Positions 54,899 to 63,962 of a stretch of 64,000 nucleotides of DNA are shown one piece after another. The stretch comes from Bacillota bacterium (GTDB lineage Bacteria > Bacillota > Clostridia > Peptostreptococcales > Anaerovoracaceae). The stretch spans positions 30,869 to 94,868 of the forward strand of contig JAETTD010000008.1 of the NCBI GenBank assembly GCA_021769295.1, read 5' to 3'. Numbering within the stretch: the stretch's first letter is position 1; every line of letters starts with the position of its first letter. The translations under genes and the position numbers were made by a program. The notes beneath the pieces are model-generated. The model was not told where the DNA came from. It searched no databases and saw only the letters and a program-made list of their open reading frames with translations.

Positions 54899-56095
54899 AT
54901 GGATAAAAAAAGCGTAGGAATAATAGCGGAATACAATCCTTTTCACAACGGACACCTGTATCACCTGAACCGCTCCAAAGAGATGACGGGAGCGGAGATT
55001 TCCATAGCAGCCATGAGCGGAAATTTTGTACAGAGAGGCCGCCCGGCCATGGCCGATAAGTGGTCGAGAGCAGAGGCTGCAGTTAAGTGCGGTATAGATT
55101 TGGTCGTTGAGATACCCGTGGTATTTGCCTGCAATTCGGCAGCATATTTTGCGGGAGCGGGCGTTGAAATTCTTGAAAACTTAGGCGTGGATTACATTTC
55201 TTTCGGAAGCGAGTCGGGAAATATAGAAGAACTGGAGCAGATTGCCCGGGCAATAGAAGAAAAGAAAGAACATCTGGAGGAGCTAATCCGAAAAGATGTA
55301 AAGAAAGGTATGTCATATCCGAGAGCGAGAGAAGCTGCGGTGAGGGAAATAATAGGAAAGTCTGCCGCAGATATTTTGGACAACCCCAATAATATTCTGG
55401 CTTTGGAGTACCTCCAGAAAATAAAATCAGCCAAGCCCGTAACGGTAAAGAGGGCAGGCCCCGGATACAATGATTTGAACGATTCCGAAGGATTTGCATC
55501 TGCGACTGCGATAAGAAAATTTATAAATGAAGGAAAAGATATTTCCCGGTTATTACCCGGGAAATCTGCCCAAATCTTTTCAGAAAACAAGCCCATATCG
55601 GAAGAAAGGCTCTTTGACTTCATATGTCAGAAGGTGTTTACCGGCGAGACAGCCGAACTCGATAAGATTTTTTCGGCAGGAGAGGGCCTTGGCAACAAGC
55701 TTAAAAACTCAATCAGACATTGCGGCTCTTACGAAGAAGTGGTGGAGCAGCTTAAATCAAAGCGATATACGAGAACCAGAATAGAAAGATTTCTGATGCA
55801 GATCTTGCTGGATATACGAGACATAAAGGACTTTGAGAATTATATAAGGGTGCTTGCGCTGAATGAAAGGGGAAGCGAATATCTTAAGAAGGTTAAACGT
55901 CAGGGCAAATGCAGGCTGCCTGTCATAACCAATATAAATAAGGATGCCAAAAACTTTCCCGAGCTGCTTCCAACCCTGGAAAAAGACATTTTGGCAGGAG
56001 ATATGTACAATCTCATATCCGGACGCAATCTGTACGAATTTTCGGACTATGTGATGAAACCCTTTATCATGAAAGGAACTGGCTCCGTTATATAA
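54899..56095 (+). CDS. tmcAL: tRNA(Met) cytidine acetate ligase TmcAL
   Basis: 398 residues. It makes N4-acetylcytidine at the wobble base of elongator tRNA-Met with acetate and ATP. The nucleotidyl-transferase core begins GIIAEYNPFHNGHLYHL (HxGH), then MSGNFVQRGRPA and SFGSESG. It is B. subtilis YlbM, and the next gene ackA is linked to acetate, which may be more than chance. Confidence 0.95.
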   Translation: MDKKSVGIIAEYNPFHNGHLYHLNRSKEMTGAEISIAAMSGNFVQRGRPAMADKWSRAEAAVKCGIDLVVEIPVVFACNSAAYFAGAGVEILENLGVDYISFGSESGNIEELEQIARAIEEKKEHLEELIRKDVKKGMSYPRAREAAVREIIGKSAADILDNPNNILALEYLQKIKSAKPVTVKRAGPGYNDLNDSEGFASATAIRKFINEGKDISRLLPGKSAQIFSENKPISEERLFDFICQKVFTGETAELDKIFSAGEGLGNKLKNSIRHCGSYEEVVEQLKSKRYTRTRIERFLMQILLDIRDIKDFENYIRVLALNERGSEYLKKVKRQGKCRLPVITNINKDAKNFPELLPTLEKDILAGDMYNLISGRNLYEFSDYVMKPFIMKGTGSVI

Positions 56096-56107
56096 AAAAG
56101 CCAATTT

Positions 56108-56142
56108 AAACCCTTGCAATCACAAGGGTTTTCGTTTATACT
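56108..56142 (+). promoter_or_regulatory. Overlapping tmcAL terminator and ackA promoter
   Basis: AAACCCTTG (56108-56116) pairs with CAAGGGTTT (56123-56131), followed by T's: a terminator for tmcAL. TTGCAA (56114-56119) and TATACT (56137-56142), 17 bases apart, form the ackA promoter across the same bases. Confidence 0.7.
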
Positions 56143-56184
56143 ATATAAGGTTAATCAGTCAAATAAAACATATGGAGGATAGAT

Positions 56185-57387
56185 ATGAAAGTTTTAGTTA
56201 TCAATTGCGGTAGTTCTTCGCTGAAATATCAGGTTCTGGACATGACCAACGAATCTTTGCTCTGCAAAGGTCTTGTAGAAAGAATAGGAATGGACGGTTC
56301 TGTTATTACTCACGAAAAAATCGGAATGGACAAGATTAAAACAGAGGTTCCGATGAAAGACCATAAGGACGCCATAGAGCAGGTTCTTAATGCTGTTCAG
56401 GATGCGGAACACGGCGTTGTTAAATCAATGGACGAGATAGGAGCAGTCGGACACAGAGTTGTTCATGCGGGAGAAAAGTTTGCATCATCAGTTCTTATTA
56501 CGGAAGAAGTTATAAAGGCTCTGGAAGAGTGCGTAGACCTTGCACCGCTTCATAACCCGCCTAACCTTTTGGGTATAGCAGCATGTCAGGAACTTATGCC
56601 GGATACTCCAATGGTAGGAGTGTTTGATACTGCTTTCCACCAGACTATGCCGCCTGAATCATATATATATGCAATACCTTACGAATATTATCAGAAGCAC
56701 GGCATCAGAAGATACGGCTTCCACGGAACATCACATAAGTATGTGGCAGAAAGAGCTTCAAAGATGCTCAATGTAAACCTTGATGACTTAAAGCTTATAA
56801 CATGCCACTTGGGTAACGGTGCGTCGGTTTCCGCAATTAAGAGAGGAAAATGCATCGACACTTCAATGGGATTCACTCCTCTGGAAGGTCTTGTAATGGG
56901 TACCAGATGCGGTGACCTTGACCCGGCTATAGTAACTTATATCAGAGAAAAAGAAAACCTTCCGCAGGGAAAGGCCAACGAAATTCTCAACAAGAAGTCA
57001 GGCGTTCTGGGTATTTCCGGAGTGTCCAGCGACTTCAGAGACATTGAAGAGGCAGTTGCCGAAGGAAACGAAAGAGCAGCTCTGGCACTCAAAGTGTTCG
57101 CTCACAAAGTAAGATTCTACATCGGAGCATATATTGCTGAAATGAACGGCGTTGACGCTATAATCTTCACCGCAGGAGTAGGTGAGAACGACGTAACCAT
57201 GAGAGAAATCATCTGCAACAACTTAGGAAACCTGGGAATAAAGCTTGACCCTGTAAAGAACAAAATCAGAGGAAAAGAAACCGTTATTTCCGCAGACGAT
57301 TCAAGAGTTAAACTTCTTCTCATACCTACCAATGAGGAACTGATGATTGCAAGAGATACTTACAACATCGTAACAGGAAGAATATAA
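56185..57387 (+). CDS. ackA: Acetate kinase AckA
   Basis: 400 residues. It interconverts acetyl phosphate and ADP with acetate and ATP, a main energy step of anaerobes. It opens [15 protein letters not shown] and shows [21 protein letters not shown] block ([11 protein letters not shown]), [12 protein letters not shown] and FTAGVGEN. pta is not in the window. A TGGAGG site precedes the ATG. Confidence 0.98.
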   Translation: MKVLVINCGSSSLKYQVLDMTNESLLCKGLVERIGMDGSVITHEKIGMDKIKTEVPMKDHKDAIEQVLNAVQDAEHGVVKSMDEIGAVGHRVVHAGEKFASSVLITEEVIKALEECVDLAPLHNPPNLLGIAACQELMPDTPMVGVFDTAFHQTMPPESYIYAIPYEYYQKHGIRRYGFHGTSHKYVAERASKMLNVNLDDLKLITCHLGNGASVSAIKRGKCIDTSMGFTPLEGLVMGTRCGDLDPAIVTYIREKENLPQGKANEILNKKSGVLGISGVSSDFRDIEEAVAEGNERAALALKVFAHKVRFYIGAYIAEMNGVDAIIFTAGVGENDVTMREIICNNLGNLGIKLDPVKNKIRGKETVISADDSRVKLLLIPTNEELMIARDTYNIVTGRI

Positions 57388-57398
57388 TAAAATTTTTG

Positions 57399-57428
57399 TT
57401 GACAAAACATGGGTATAAAGTATATACT
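57399..57428 (+). promoter_or_regulatory. rpmF promoter
   Basis: TTGACA (57399-57404), 18 bases, TATACT (57423-57428). It lies 71 bases before rpmF. Confidence 0.8.
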
Positions 57429-57498
57429 CAAATAGTTGACGATTAAAGTGAAAAAAACAACTTCACATAGAAGCGTACTTAATAAGGAGGTGTAAAAC

Positions 57499-57669
57499 AT
57501 GGCAGTACCTAAACGAAAAACTTCAAAGGCAAGAAGAGATAAGAGAAAATCCGCTAATATGAAGATGACAGCACCTGGACTTTCAATTTGTCCGCAATGT
57601 CATGAACCTAAACTCCCTCATAGAGTTTGCCCTAACTGCAACTACTATGACGGCAAGGAAATCGTATAA
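57499..57669 (+). CDS. rpmF: 50S ribosomal protein L32
   Basis: 56 residues: a basic N-terminus [17 protein letters not shown] and the four zinc-binding cysteines in CPQC and CPNC. AAGGAGG lies ahead of the ATG. In other Clostridia rpmF is preceded by yceD and followed by plsX; both are missing here. Confidence 0.96.
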   Translation: MAVPKRKTSKARRDKRKSANMKMTAPGLSICPQCHEPKLPHRVCPNCNYYDGKEIV

Positions 57670-57685
57670 TAAAAGATGGATTTTA

Positions 57686-57712
57686 AACGGCAGACTTATG
57701 TTCTGCCGTTTT
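57686..57712 (+). terminator. rpmF terminator
   Basis: AACGGCAGA (57686-57694) pairs with TCTGCCGTT (57702-57710), then T-rich sequence. Confidence 0.85.
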
Positions 57713-57733
57713 CTATAATAACAGGGGGTACAT

Positions 57734-59188
57734 ATGGAAAAGGATAACAAAAGAAAAAGAGGCATATTGCCCGTTACAAAAGGTGCAGGTATATGCGCCG
57801 CAATATTTTTAATCGCTGAAATCGCTTTTATAGCTTTCATGCTGATTACGGGCATATTTCCGACTAAGTATTTTATATTTTTCGGTTTTCTGATGCTGAT
57901 AGCAACGATGGTGATACTGCCGCTGCTTTGCAGCCAAAGGGAAAAGACCGTTAAGCGAAAGATAGGAGCTGTTTTGGCTGTCATGGCTTCTACCGTTCTC
58001 GCCATTGGAAGCTTTTATCTCTACAGCACTCACGATATGTTAAACAACATAAGTGACAAGGACGACCAGTCAGAAGATTTCCATGTGGTTGTTCTAAAGG
58101 ACGGCTCCTATACGGAAGCGGACGACATAAAAGGCGAGGAAGTCTCGGTAGCTTCGGTGGAGACCGATACTTACGCTGCTGCAAAAAATCAGCTTCAAGA
58201 GCAGTTTGACGTTAAATATAAAAGCTGCGAAACTTACCCGGATTTGGGGCACGAGCTTGTAGATGCCAACGGGAACACCCACGATAAGATTATCTTCTTA
58301 AACGACGACAGCTACAGGACCCTTTGTGAGGAAATAGCGGGATTTGAAGATAAAACAAAGATTCTGTACACTGTAAACATTAAGCTTGAGAGCGTAGACA
58401 TTGCTAAAAATGTAGCTGTTACGGATGAGACCTTTAATGTGTACATAAGTGGAATAGACACTTACGGCAACATAAGCAAGGTTTCAAGAAGCGATGTCAA
58501 TATGATTATGACAGTAAATCCAAAGGCCAAAAAGATACTGCTCACTTCCATACCTCGCGATATGTATGTGACCCTTCATTCCTACGGAGCCAAAGACAAG
58601 CTTACCCATTCGGGCAACTTCGGCATAGATGAGACCGTAACCACCGTTGAAGACTTGCTTGGAATAGATATAAACTATTATGTGAGGGTGAACTTTACCA
58701 CCTTGCAGGATGTGGTGGATGCTATCGGCGGAGTGGATGTCAATTCGCCTCAGTCATTTACCACCGTAGACGGCAAATACAGCTTTAACGCAGGCTTAAA
58801 CCACGTTGACGGAAAAGCGGCGCTGGCCTTTGCCAGGGAGCGGTATGCCTTTAATTCGGGCGATAATGAGCGTATCAGAAATCAGCAAAGAGTGGTTCAG
58901 GCAATCATCAATAAAATCGTATCGGATAAGAGCGTCCTGCTCAAATATCCGCAGCTTATGGGAACCGTCAAGGACCAGATACAGACCAATATGACGGACA
59001 GCGAGCTTTCAGCCCTCGTCAAAATGCAGATCGGCACCATGGCCTCGTGGGAGATAGATACCATTTCCCTTACCGGAACGGGCAGCATGTCCACAACCTA
59101 CAGCATGGGAAGCCAGTTGGTATATGTGATGATTCCAAGTGAAACCTCGGTAACCGCCGCCAAAAACGCCATAGCTGCAATGGCATAA
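57734..59188 (+). CDS. LytR-CpsA-Psr (LCP) glycopolymer transferase, second copy
   Basis: 484 residues. Three hydrophobic N-terminal segments (about 18-36, 43-62, 76-96) are followed by a LCP domain near residues 235-410: VSRSDVNMIMTVNP, TSIPRDMYVTLH and ALAFARERYAF, with conserved phosphate-binding arginines. It has the same architecture as the gene at 21876, but its GC content is normal, so it is probably the housekeeping copy that attaches teichoic acid. GGGGG precedes the ATG. Confidence 0.92.
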   Translation: MEKDNKRKRGILPVTKGAGICAAIFLIAEIAFIAFMLITGIFPTKYFIFFGFLMLIATMVILPLLCSQREKTVKRKIGAVLAVMASTVLAIGSFYLYSTHDMLNNISDKDDQSEDFHVVVLKDGSYTEADDIKGEEVSVASVETDTYAAAKNQLQEQFDVKYKSCETYPDLGHELVDANGNTHDKIIFLNDDSYRTLCEEIAGFEDKTKILYTVNIKLESVDIAKNVAVTDETFNVYISGIDTYGNISKVSRSDVNMIMTVNPKAKKILLTSIPRDMYVTLHSYGAKDKLTHSGNFGIDETVTTVEDLLGIDINYYVRVNFTTLQDVVDAIGGVDVNSPQSFTTVDGKYSFNAGLNHVDGKAALAFARERYAFNSGDNERIRNQQRVVQAIINKIVSDKSVLLKYPQLMGTVKDQIQTNMTDSELSALVKMQIGTMASWEIDTISLTGTGSMSTTYSMGSQLVYVMIPSETSVTAAKNAIAAMA

Positions 59189-59198
59189 ATAATACAAC

Positions 59199-59227
59199 AA
59201 AACTGCCTCCGGCCGGAGGCAGTTTTT
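59199..59227 (+). terminator. LCP terminator (copy 1 of a repeated sequence)
   Basis: AAAACTGCCTCCGG / CCGGAGGCAGTTTT, a perfect 28-base palindrome, then T. A nearly identical sequence ends the CWB2 gene at 63785. Confidence 0.92.
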
Positions 59228-59270
59228 GCGTGGAATACTTTTTAATTGTTATGCATTATATTTTTTATAT

Positions 59271-59612
59271 CTATCCCAAACGTTTGTTGTATAGGGAATT
59301 ACATTCGTCTATTATACCTTCAATAATTTTTAGCTGCGAAGGGCTTAGCGATTTGAGTTTGTCGTAAAAAATAAGAAAATCTTTGTCTACTATGTCTCCG
59401 GTTAGAAGATAGTCGGTGCTTACATTCAAGGCAGCAGATAATTTGAGCAGGTTTTCCGAGCGCATAGCGCGCTTGCCCGTCTCTACATAAGAGATGAATT
59501 GAGTGGTCAGACCGCTTTTTTCGGCGAGTTCTTCTTGTGTCATGCCGAGGTTATTGCGGCAATTGTATATTCGCCGGCCAACTTCTCTCATCCAAACATC
59601 TACTTCTGTCAT
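59271..59612 (-). CDS. XRE-family transcriptional regulator
   Basis: 113 residues. The helix-turn-helix covers about residues 10-65 (LGMTQEELAEKSGLTTQFI, SYVETGKRAMRSENLLKL). A short C-terminal tail may dimerise. It starts at ATG 59612 and is divergent from the third CWB2 gene, with 187 bases between. The palindrome in that gap overlaps the promoter of the CWB2 gene and is the probable binding site. Confidence 0.88.
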   Translation of the reverse strand: MTEVDVWMREVGRRIYNCRNNLGMTQEELAEKSGLTTQFISYVETGKRAMRSENLLKLSAALNVSTDYLLTGDIVDKDFLIFYDKLKSLSPSQLKIIEGIIDECNSLYNKRLG

Positions 59613-59673
59613 CGTTCGCCTCCTTTACTCCTTTTTTTAATTATAGCAATGGCATAAGGAAAAAATAAGCGTA

Positions 59674-59707
59674 TTTTGTTGAAAAATGTCAACAAAAGAA
59701 ATATAAT
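59674..59707 (+). promoter_or_regulatory. CWB2 gene promoter with overlapping operator
   Basis: TTGAAA (59679-59684), 17 bases, TATAAT (59702-59707). A perfect inverted repeat TTTTGTTGA (59674-59682) and TCAACAAAA (59689-59697), with a six-base spacer, lies over the -35. A repressor here would block the polymerase; the divergent XRE gene is the candidate. Confidence 0.75.
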
Positions 59708-59799
59708 ATAAACGACATCTCAAATAAGATATAGCCTGAAAGTGCTGTGTCAAAGACCCCCGCAGTTCACCGCAACCGGTGGAAAGGAGAAATATAAAT
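59708..59799 (+). other. Structured 5' leader of the third CWB2 gene
   Basis: The 92-base leader contains the hairpin TCACCG-CAAC-CGGTGG (59766-59781) just ahead of the AAAGGAG site (59782-59788), and a CCCCCG run. It does not fit the known c-di-GMP, preQ1 or TPP riboswitch patterns that I can recall. The hairpin could hide or expose the ribosome site. Confidence 0.4.
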
Positions 59800-62700
59800 A
59801 TGAAAAAGAGGACTTACATCACCATATGCTTTATACTGGCAATTACAATGATTGCAGTGTTCAGCATGGCTTCGTTGGCCTTCGCCCAAACCGACGGAAA
59901 TGCTACAATTATAGCATCGGGCACATTTAGAATAGATGCAAATATCAAGTGGGATATTGATAGCAACAAAACCCTTACCATAAGAGGTACAGGTATGTTA
60001 GCAACAACAGACGACGAAATAGAAAGGTGGAAACAATATGATGTAAAAAGTGTTGTTATAAAGGAGGGAATCACAAAGATAGCAAATGATTCTTTTTGGG
60101 GTTGTGCCAGCATAACAAAAATAACTATGCCCAATGGCATTACAGAAATAGGTGAACATGCTTTTAAAGGTTGTAGCAGTTTAACAGAGATAAATATACC
60201 GGATAGTGTTAGAAGTATATCTATATATGCCTTTCAAGATTGTACAAGTTTAACGGAGATAACAATACCGGAAGGTGTTTATACGTATGGTTTCACGTTT
60301 ATGGGCTGCACCGGTTTAAAAAAAGTGAATATGCCAAATTATATTCCATATATATGTTGTGCGATGTTTGACGGCTGCAGTGCATTAACAGAGATAACGA
60401 TACCTGATAGTGTTACAGATATACGCTATGATGCTTTTCGTGGCTGCAGCGCACTAACAGAGATGACTATACCTGACAGTGTTACAAAAATAGGTCCTAA
60501 TGCTTTTGACGGCTGCAGCGCACTAACAGATATAACGATACCGAGAAATGTCGAGGAGATAGGTGATTATGCATTTGCAGAGTGTGATTCGCTTGAAAAT
60601 GTTGTTATTTTAGGAAGCAGACAATTTAATATTTCAGTATTTCCTAATTATGTCAACATAGTATACGAAAATAGTTTGAATTACAGCAATGTAACCTTGC
60701 AGCCAAATGAATTTACATATAGCGGAATAGAACATCTTCCGGAGCTGACAGTAAAAACATATTTAGGAACGCAATTAGTAAAAGATAAAGATTACACGGT
60801 AACATATGAGGATAACATTGCTGCCGGGTTAGCTACGGTAACAGTAAAGGGAATAGGAGAATACAAAGGAAGTTGTACAAAAACTTTTGAGATATTAAAG
60901 AAATATATATCAGAGGAAACCATAAGACTCGCTTATTCCGACACTAAATATGACGGAACAGCAAAAAACCCGGAAGTGACAATAGACGGTCTAAAAAGAG
61001 ATGTTGATTATACGGTAACATATGATGATAATGTTAGTACCGGAACAGCCACGGTAACGGTACAGGGAATCGGAAACTATACAGGTACAGTCACAAAGAC
61101 TTTTGAAATATTAAGAGCAGATATATCAGGAGCGGCTGTAAATCTTGCATATTCAAACATAAGATATGACGGAATGGCAAAACTGCCGGAAGTGACGATA
61201 GAAGGTCTAAAAAGGAACATTGATTACACGGTAACATATGATAATAACATTAAGGCAGGAGCCGCCACGGTGACGGTTCAGGGAATCGGTAACTATGAAG
61301 GCAGTATTACAAAAACTTTTGAGATATTAAGAAAAGATATATCGGGAGAGACAGTAGATTTCATTTATTTCGACAGAAAATATGACGGAGCGGCCAAGAC
61401 GCCTATAATATTGATAGACGGCCTAAAAAAGAATGTCGATTATGTAGTAACGTATAAAAATAACATTAAAGCCGGAACAGCTGTAGTAACGATAGAGGGA
61501 ATCGGCAGCTATGAGGGAAGTATAGTAAAGACCTTTGAAATATTAAAAGCAGATATACCCGGAGAAATAGTAAGTCTCGCCTATTTAGATACAAAATATG
61601 ACGGAACGGCCAAGACACCTGAGGTAACTATAGAAGGCTTAAAAAAGGATGTTGATTATACGGTAACATATGATAATAACATTAAGGCAGGAACCGCCAC
61701 GGTGACGGTGCAAGGAATAGGTAATTATGAAGGGAGAGCTATAAAAACCTTTGATATATTAAGAAAAGACATATCGGGAGAAACTATAAACCTTTCGTAT
61801 TTCGATATAAAATATGACGGAACAGTCAAAATTCCTATAGCAGTTATAGACGGTCTAAAAAAAGATGTTGACTATACGGTATCATATAAAGATAACATCG
61901 AAGTCGGAACAGCCATAGTTATAGTGCAGGGAATCGGTAATTACAAAGACAGCATCACAAAGACCTTTGAAATATTAAGAGCAGATATATCGGAAAAGAC
62001 CGTAACTCTTGCTTATTCCGATACAAAATATGACGGAACAGCTAAAACCCCGGAAGTGACGATAAACGGACTTAAAAAGGACGTTGATTATACGGTAACG
62101 TATAAAGATAATATTTCTACCGGAATTGCTACAGTAACGATAGAAGGAATTGGAAACTATACAGGTACGGTCACAAAGACTTTTGAAATATCAAAGGCAG
62201 ATATATCAGGAAAGACTGTAACCCTTTCTTATTCTGATACAAAATATGACGGAACAGCCAAGAGTCCGGAAGTGACGATAGTCGGACTTAAGAAGGGTGT
62301 AGACTATACGGTAACATATGATAATAACATTAAGGCCGGCGCCGCTACGGTAACGGTACAAGGAATAAGTAACTATGAGGGTATAGTTACAAAGACATTT
62401 GAAATATCAAAGGCAGATATATCGGAAAAAAACATAAGCCTCGCTTACTCCGATACGAAGTATGACGGAACGGCTAAGACCCCGGAAGTGACTATAGCTG
62501 GACTTAAAAAGGATGTTGACTGTACGGTAGTATATAAAAACAATATTAAAGCTGGAACAGCTACGGTAACAGTGCAGGGAATCGGCAACTACACAGGTAC
62601 GGTCACAAAGACATTTGAAATATCAAAGGCAGATATATCGGAAAAAACCGTAAGCCTCGCTTATTCCGATACGAAGTATGACGGAACAGCCAAGACCCCG

Positions 62701-63771
62701 GAAGTGACGATAGCTGGTCTTAAAAAGGATGTTGACTATACGGTATCATATAAAGACAACATCAAAGCAGGAACTGCTACATTAACGATAGAAGGAATTG
62801 GCAACTATAAAGGCACAGTTATAAAGACATTTACTATTGTAGCAGAATCTGACAGCTTATTGGGGGATGAAACAAAGCTTCGCATATATGGTCCAAACAG
62901 GTATGAAACTTCAATAGAAACAGCAAATGCGCTAAAAACCAGTCTGGGTATAGATAAGTTTAACTGCATTATAGTTGCAGACGGAAGAGGTTATGCAGAT
63001 GCATTAGCAGGTGCGTACTTGGCAAAAGTAAAAACCGCCCCAATATTGGTAGTAGGAAACGATATTGCAAGCCAGAATCTGGTGAAGGAATATATAGTTA
63101 ACAATTTAAATAAAAACGGCACTGTATATATTCTGGGCGGAACAGGGGTAGTATCGGAAAACTTTGAAAAAAGTATATCCGGAGATTCACGTAAAATAAA
63201 GCGCCTTGGAGGAAAAGACAGATATGCAACTAATTTGCTGATATTAAAGGAAGCTGGAGTTGGAAATGAGGATATACTTGTGTGCTCCGGAATGGGTTTT
63301 GCAGACAGCTTGTCAGCGTCAGCAGTAGGCAAACCGGTACTTCTTTTAGGGGACAAGCTGTATAATGAACAAATAGCATATCTCAAAAATATTGGTTTCA
63401 CTAATAGAAAATTCTACATAATCGGTGGTACAGGTGCTGTAAGTACTTCTGTAGAAAAGGATATTGCTGCTTATGGCGGCTCTGTTAAACGAATATCCGG
63501 CGCTAACAGGTACTACACATCTGTAGCTGTAGCTCGGCAGTTCTTTGGAAACCACAGCGAAACGGCAGTGTTTGCATACGGCTTAAACTTCCCTGACGGT
63601 TTGTCCGGAGGACCTCTTGCCATGTCATTAGAAGGACCATTGCTCCTCATAACATCAGCGGATACATCGGCAGCAGCGTCATATATTAAAAGTTCGAGCA
63701 TAAAAAATGCAGTGATTTTAGGCGGCCCGGCGCTTATATCAGATAAGGCTGTTGCAAACATAATAGGTTAA
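59800..63771 (+). CDS. Exported LRR and 72-residue-repeat protein with CWB2 anchor
   Basis: 1323 residues from ATG 59800; a GTG seven codons upstream overlaps the ribosome site. A signal peptide (1-31) is followed by BspA-type leucine-rich repeats (about 87-270; CSALTEITIPDSVTDI is one). Ten tandem repeats of about 72 residues follow (about 288-1017, nine of them regular), each with YDGTAKTPEVTI and VDYTVTY cores; they look like Ig-like stalk domains. Three CWB2 repeats (1020-1323) anchor it. It is probably a long surface adhesin displaying the LRR. No enzyme is seen. It is under the apparent XRE control described above. Confidence 0.88.
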   Translation: MKKRTYITICFILAITMIAVFSMASLAFAQTDGNATIIASGTFRIDANIKWDIDSNKTLTIRGTGMLATTDDEIERWKQYDVKSVVIKEGITKIANDSFWGCASITKITMPNGITEIGEHAFKGCSSLTEINIPDSVRSISIYAFQDCTSLTEITIPEGVYTYGFTFMGCTGLKKVNMPNYIPYICCAMFDGCSALTEITIPDSVTDIRYDAFRGCSALTEMTIPDSVTKIGPNAFDGCSALTDITIPRNVEEIGDYAFAECDSLENVVILGSRQFNISVFPNYVNIVYENSLNYSNVTLQPNEFTYSGIEHLPELTVKTYLGTQLVKDKDYTVTYEDNIAAGLATVTVKGIGEYKGSCTKTFEILKKYISEETIRLAYSDTKYDGTAKNPEVTIDGLKRDVDYTVTYDDNVSTGTATVTVQGIGNYTGTVTKTFEILRADISGAAVNLAYSNIRYDGMAKLPEVTIEGLKRNIDYTVTYDNNIKAGAATVTVQGIGNYEGSITKTFEILRKDISGETVDFIYFDRKYDGAAKTPIILIDGLKKNVDYVVTYKNNIKAGTAVVTIEGIGSYEGSIVKTFEILKADIPGEIVSLAYLDTKYDGTAKTPEVTIEGLKKDVDYTVTYDNNIKAGTATVTVQGIGNYEGRAIKTFDILRKDISGETINLSYFDIKYDGTVKIPIAVIDGLKKDVDYTVSYKDNIEVGTAIVIVQGIGNYKDSITKTFEILRADISEKTVTLAYSDTKYDGTAKTPEVTINGLKKDVDYTVTYKDNISTGIATVTIEGIGNYTGTVTKTFEISKADISGKTVTLSYSDTKYDGTAKSPEVTIVGLKKGVDYTVTYDNNIKAGAATVTVQGISNYEGIVTKTFEISKADISEKNISLAYSDTKYDGTAKTPEVTIAGLKKDVDCTVVYKNNIKAGTATVTVQGIGNYTGTVTKTFEISKADISEKTVSLAYSDTKYDGTAKTPEVTIAGLKKDVDYTVSYKDNIKAGTATLTIEGIGNYKGTVIKTFTIVAESDSLLGDETKLRIYGPNRYETSIETANALKTSLGIDKFNCIIVADGRGYADALAGAYLAKVKTAPILVVGNDIASQNLVKEYIVNNLNKNGTVYILGGTGVVSENFEKSISGDSRKIKRLGGKDRYATNLLILKEAGVGNEDILVCSGMGFADSLSASAVGKPVLLLGDKLYNEQIAYLKNIGFTNRKFYIIGGTGAVSTSVEKDIAAYGGSVKRISGANRYYTSVAVARQFFGNHSETAVFAYGLNFPDGLSGGPLAMSLEGPLLLITSADTSAAASYIKSSSIKNAVILGGPALISDKAVANIIG
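60907..62850 (+). repeat. Nine 216-bp tandem repeats within the adhesin
   Basis: Nine in-frame units of exactly 216 bp (72 codons), each starting with codons for I-S/P-x-x-x-V/I and ending K-A/K-D. Units differ at 10-40 percent of residues; the last four are most alike. A diverged tenth unit lies upstream. Recombination between units could change stalk length. Confidence 0.92.
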
Positions 63772-63784
63772 CTTAATATTGTAC

Positions 63785-63813
63785 AAAACTGCCTCCGGTC
63801 GGAGGCAGTTTTT
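63785..63813 (+). terminator. CWB2 gene terminator (copy 2 of a repeated sequence)
   Basis: AAAACTGCCTCCG-GT-CGGAGGCAGTTTT, then T, matching the terminator at 59199 except one base in the loop. The following GCGTGG is also shared. Confidence 0.92.
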
Positions 63814-63918
63814 GCGTGGGGCAAACCGTTAAGCGTAGTGAATAATCGAAGAATCTGTCATACATTGTATGATAAAAAACGAGACTATGAAAAAAAGTCT
63901 GTAAATATTAAAAAAAGG

Positions 63919-63957
63919 AAGCCTTCTATGGTAAAATAAAATTATCATAGGAGGCTT
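63919..63957 (+). promoter_or_regulatory. Hairpin covering the ribosome site of the edge gene
   Basis: AAGCCTTCTATGGTAA (63919-63934) and TTATCATAGGAGGCTT (63942-63957) pair over 16 positions, two as G-U. The downstream arm contains the AGGAGG ribosome site of the ATG at 63963, so the hairpin would block translation. Confidence 0.6.
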
Positions 63958-63962
63958 TTAAA

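Noticed and set aside
59708..59799. c-di-GMP or other known riboswitch
   Set aside because: The expected conserved cores of c-di-GMP-I/II, preQ1, TPP and related classes could not be found; only a hairpin remains.
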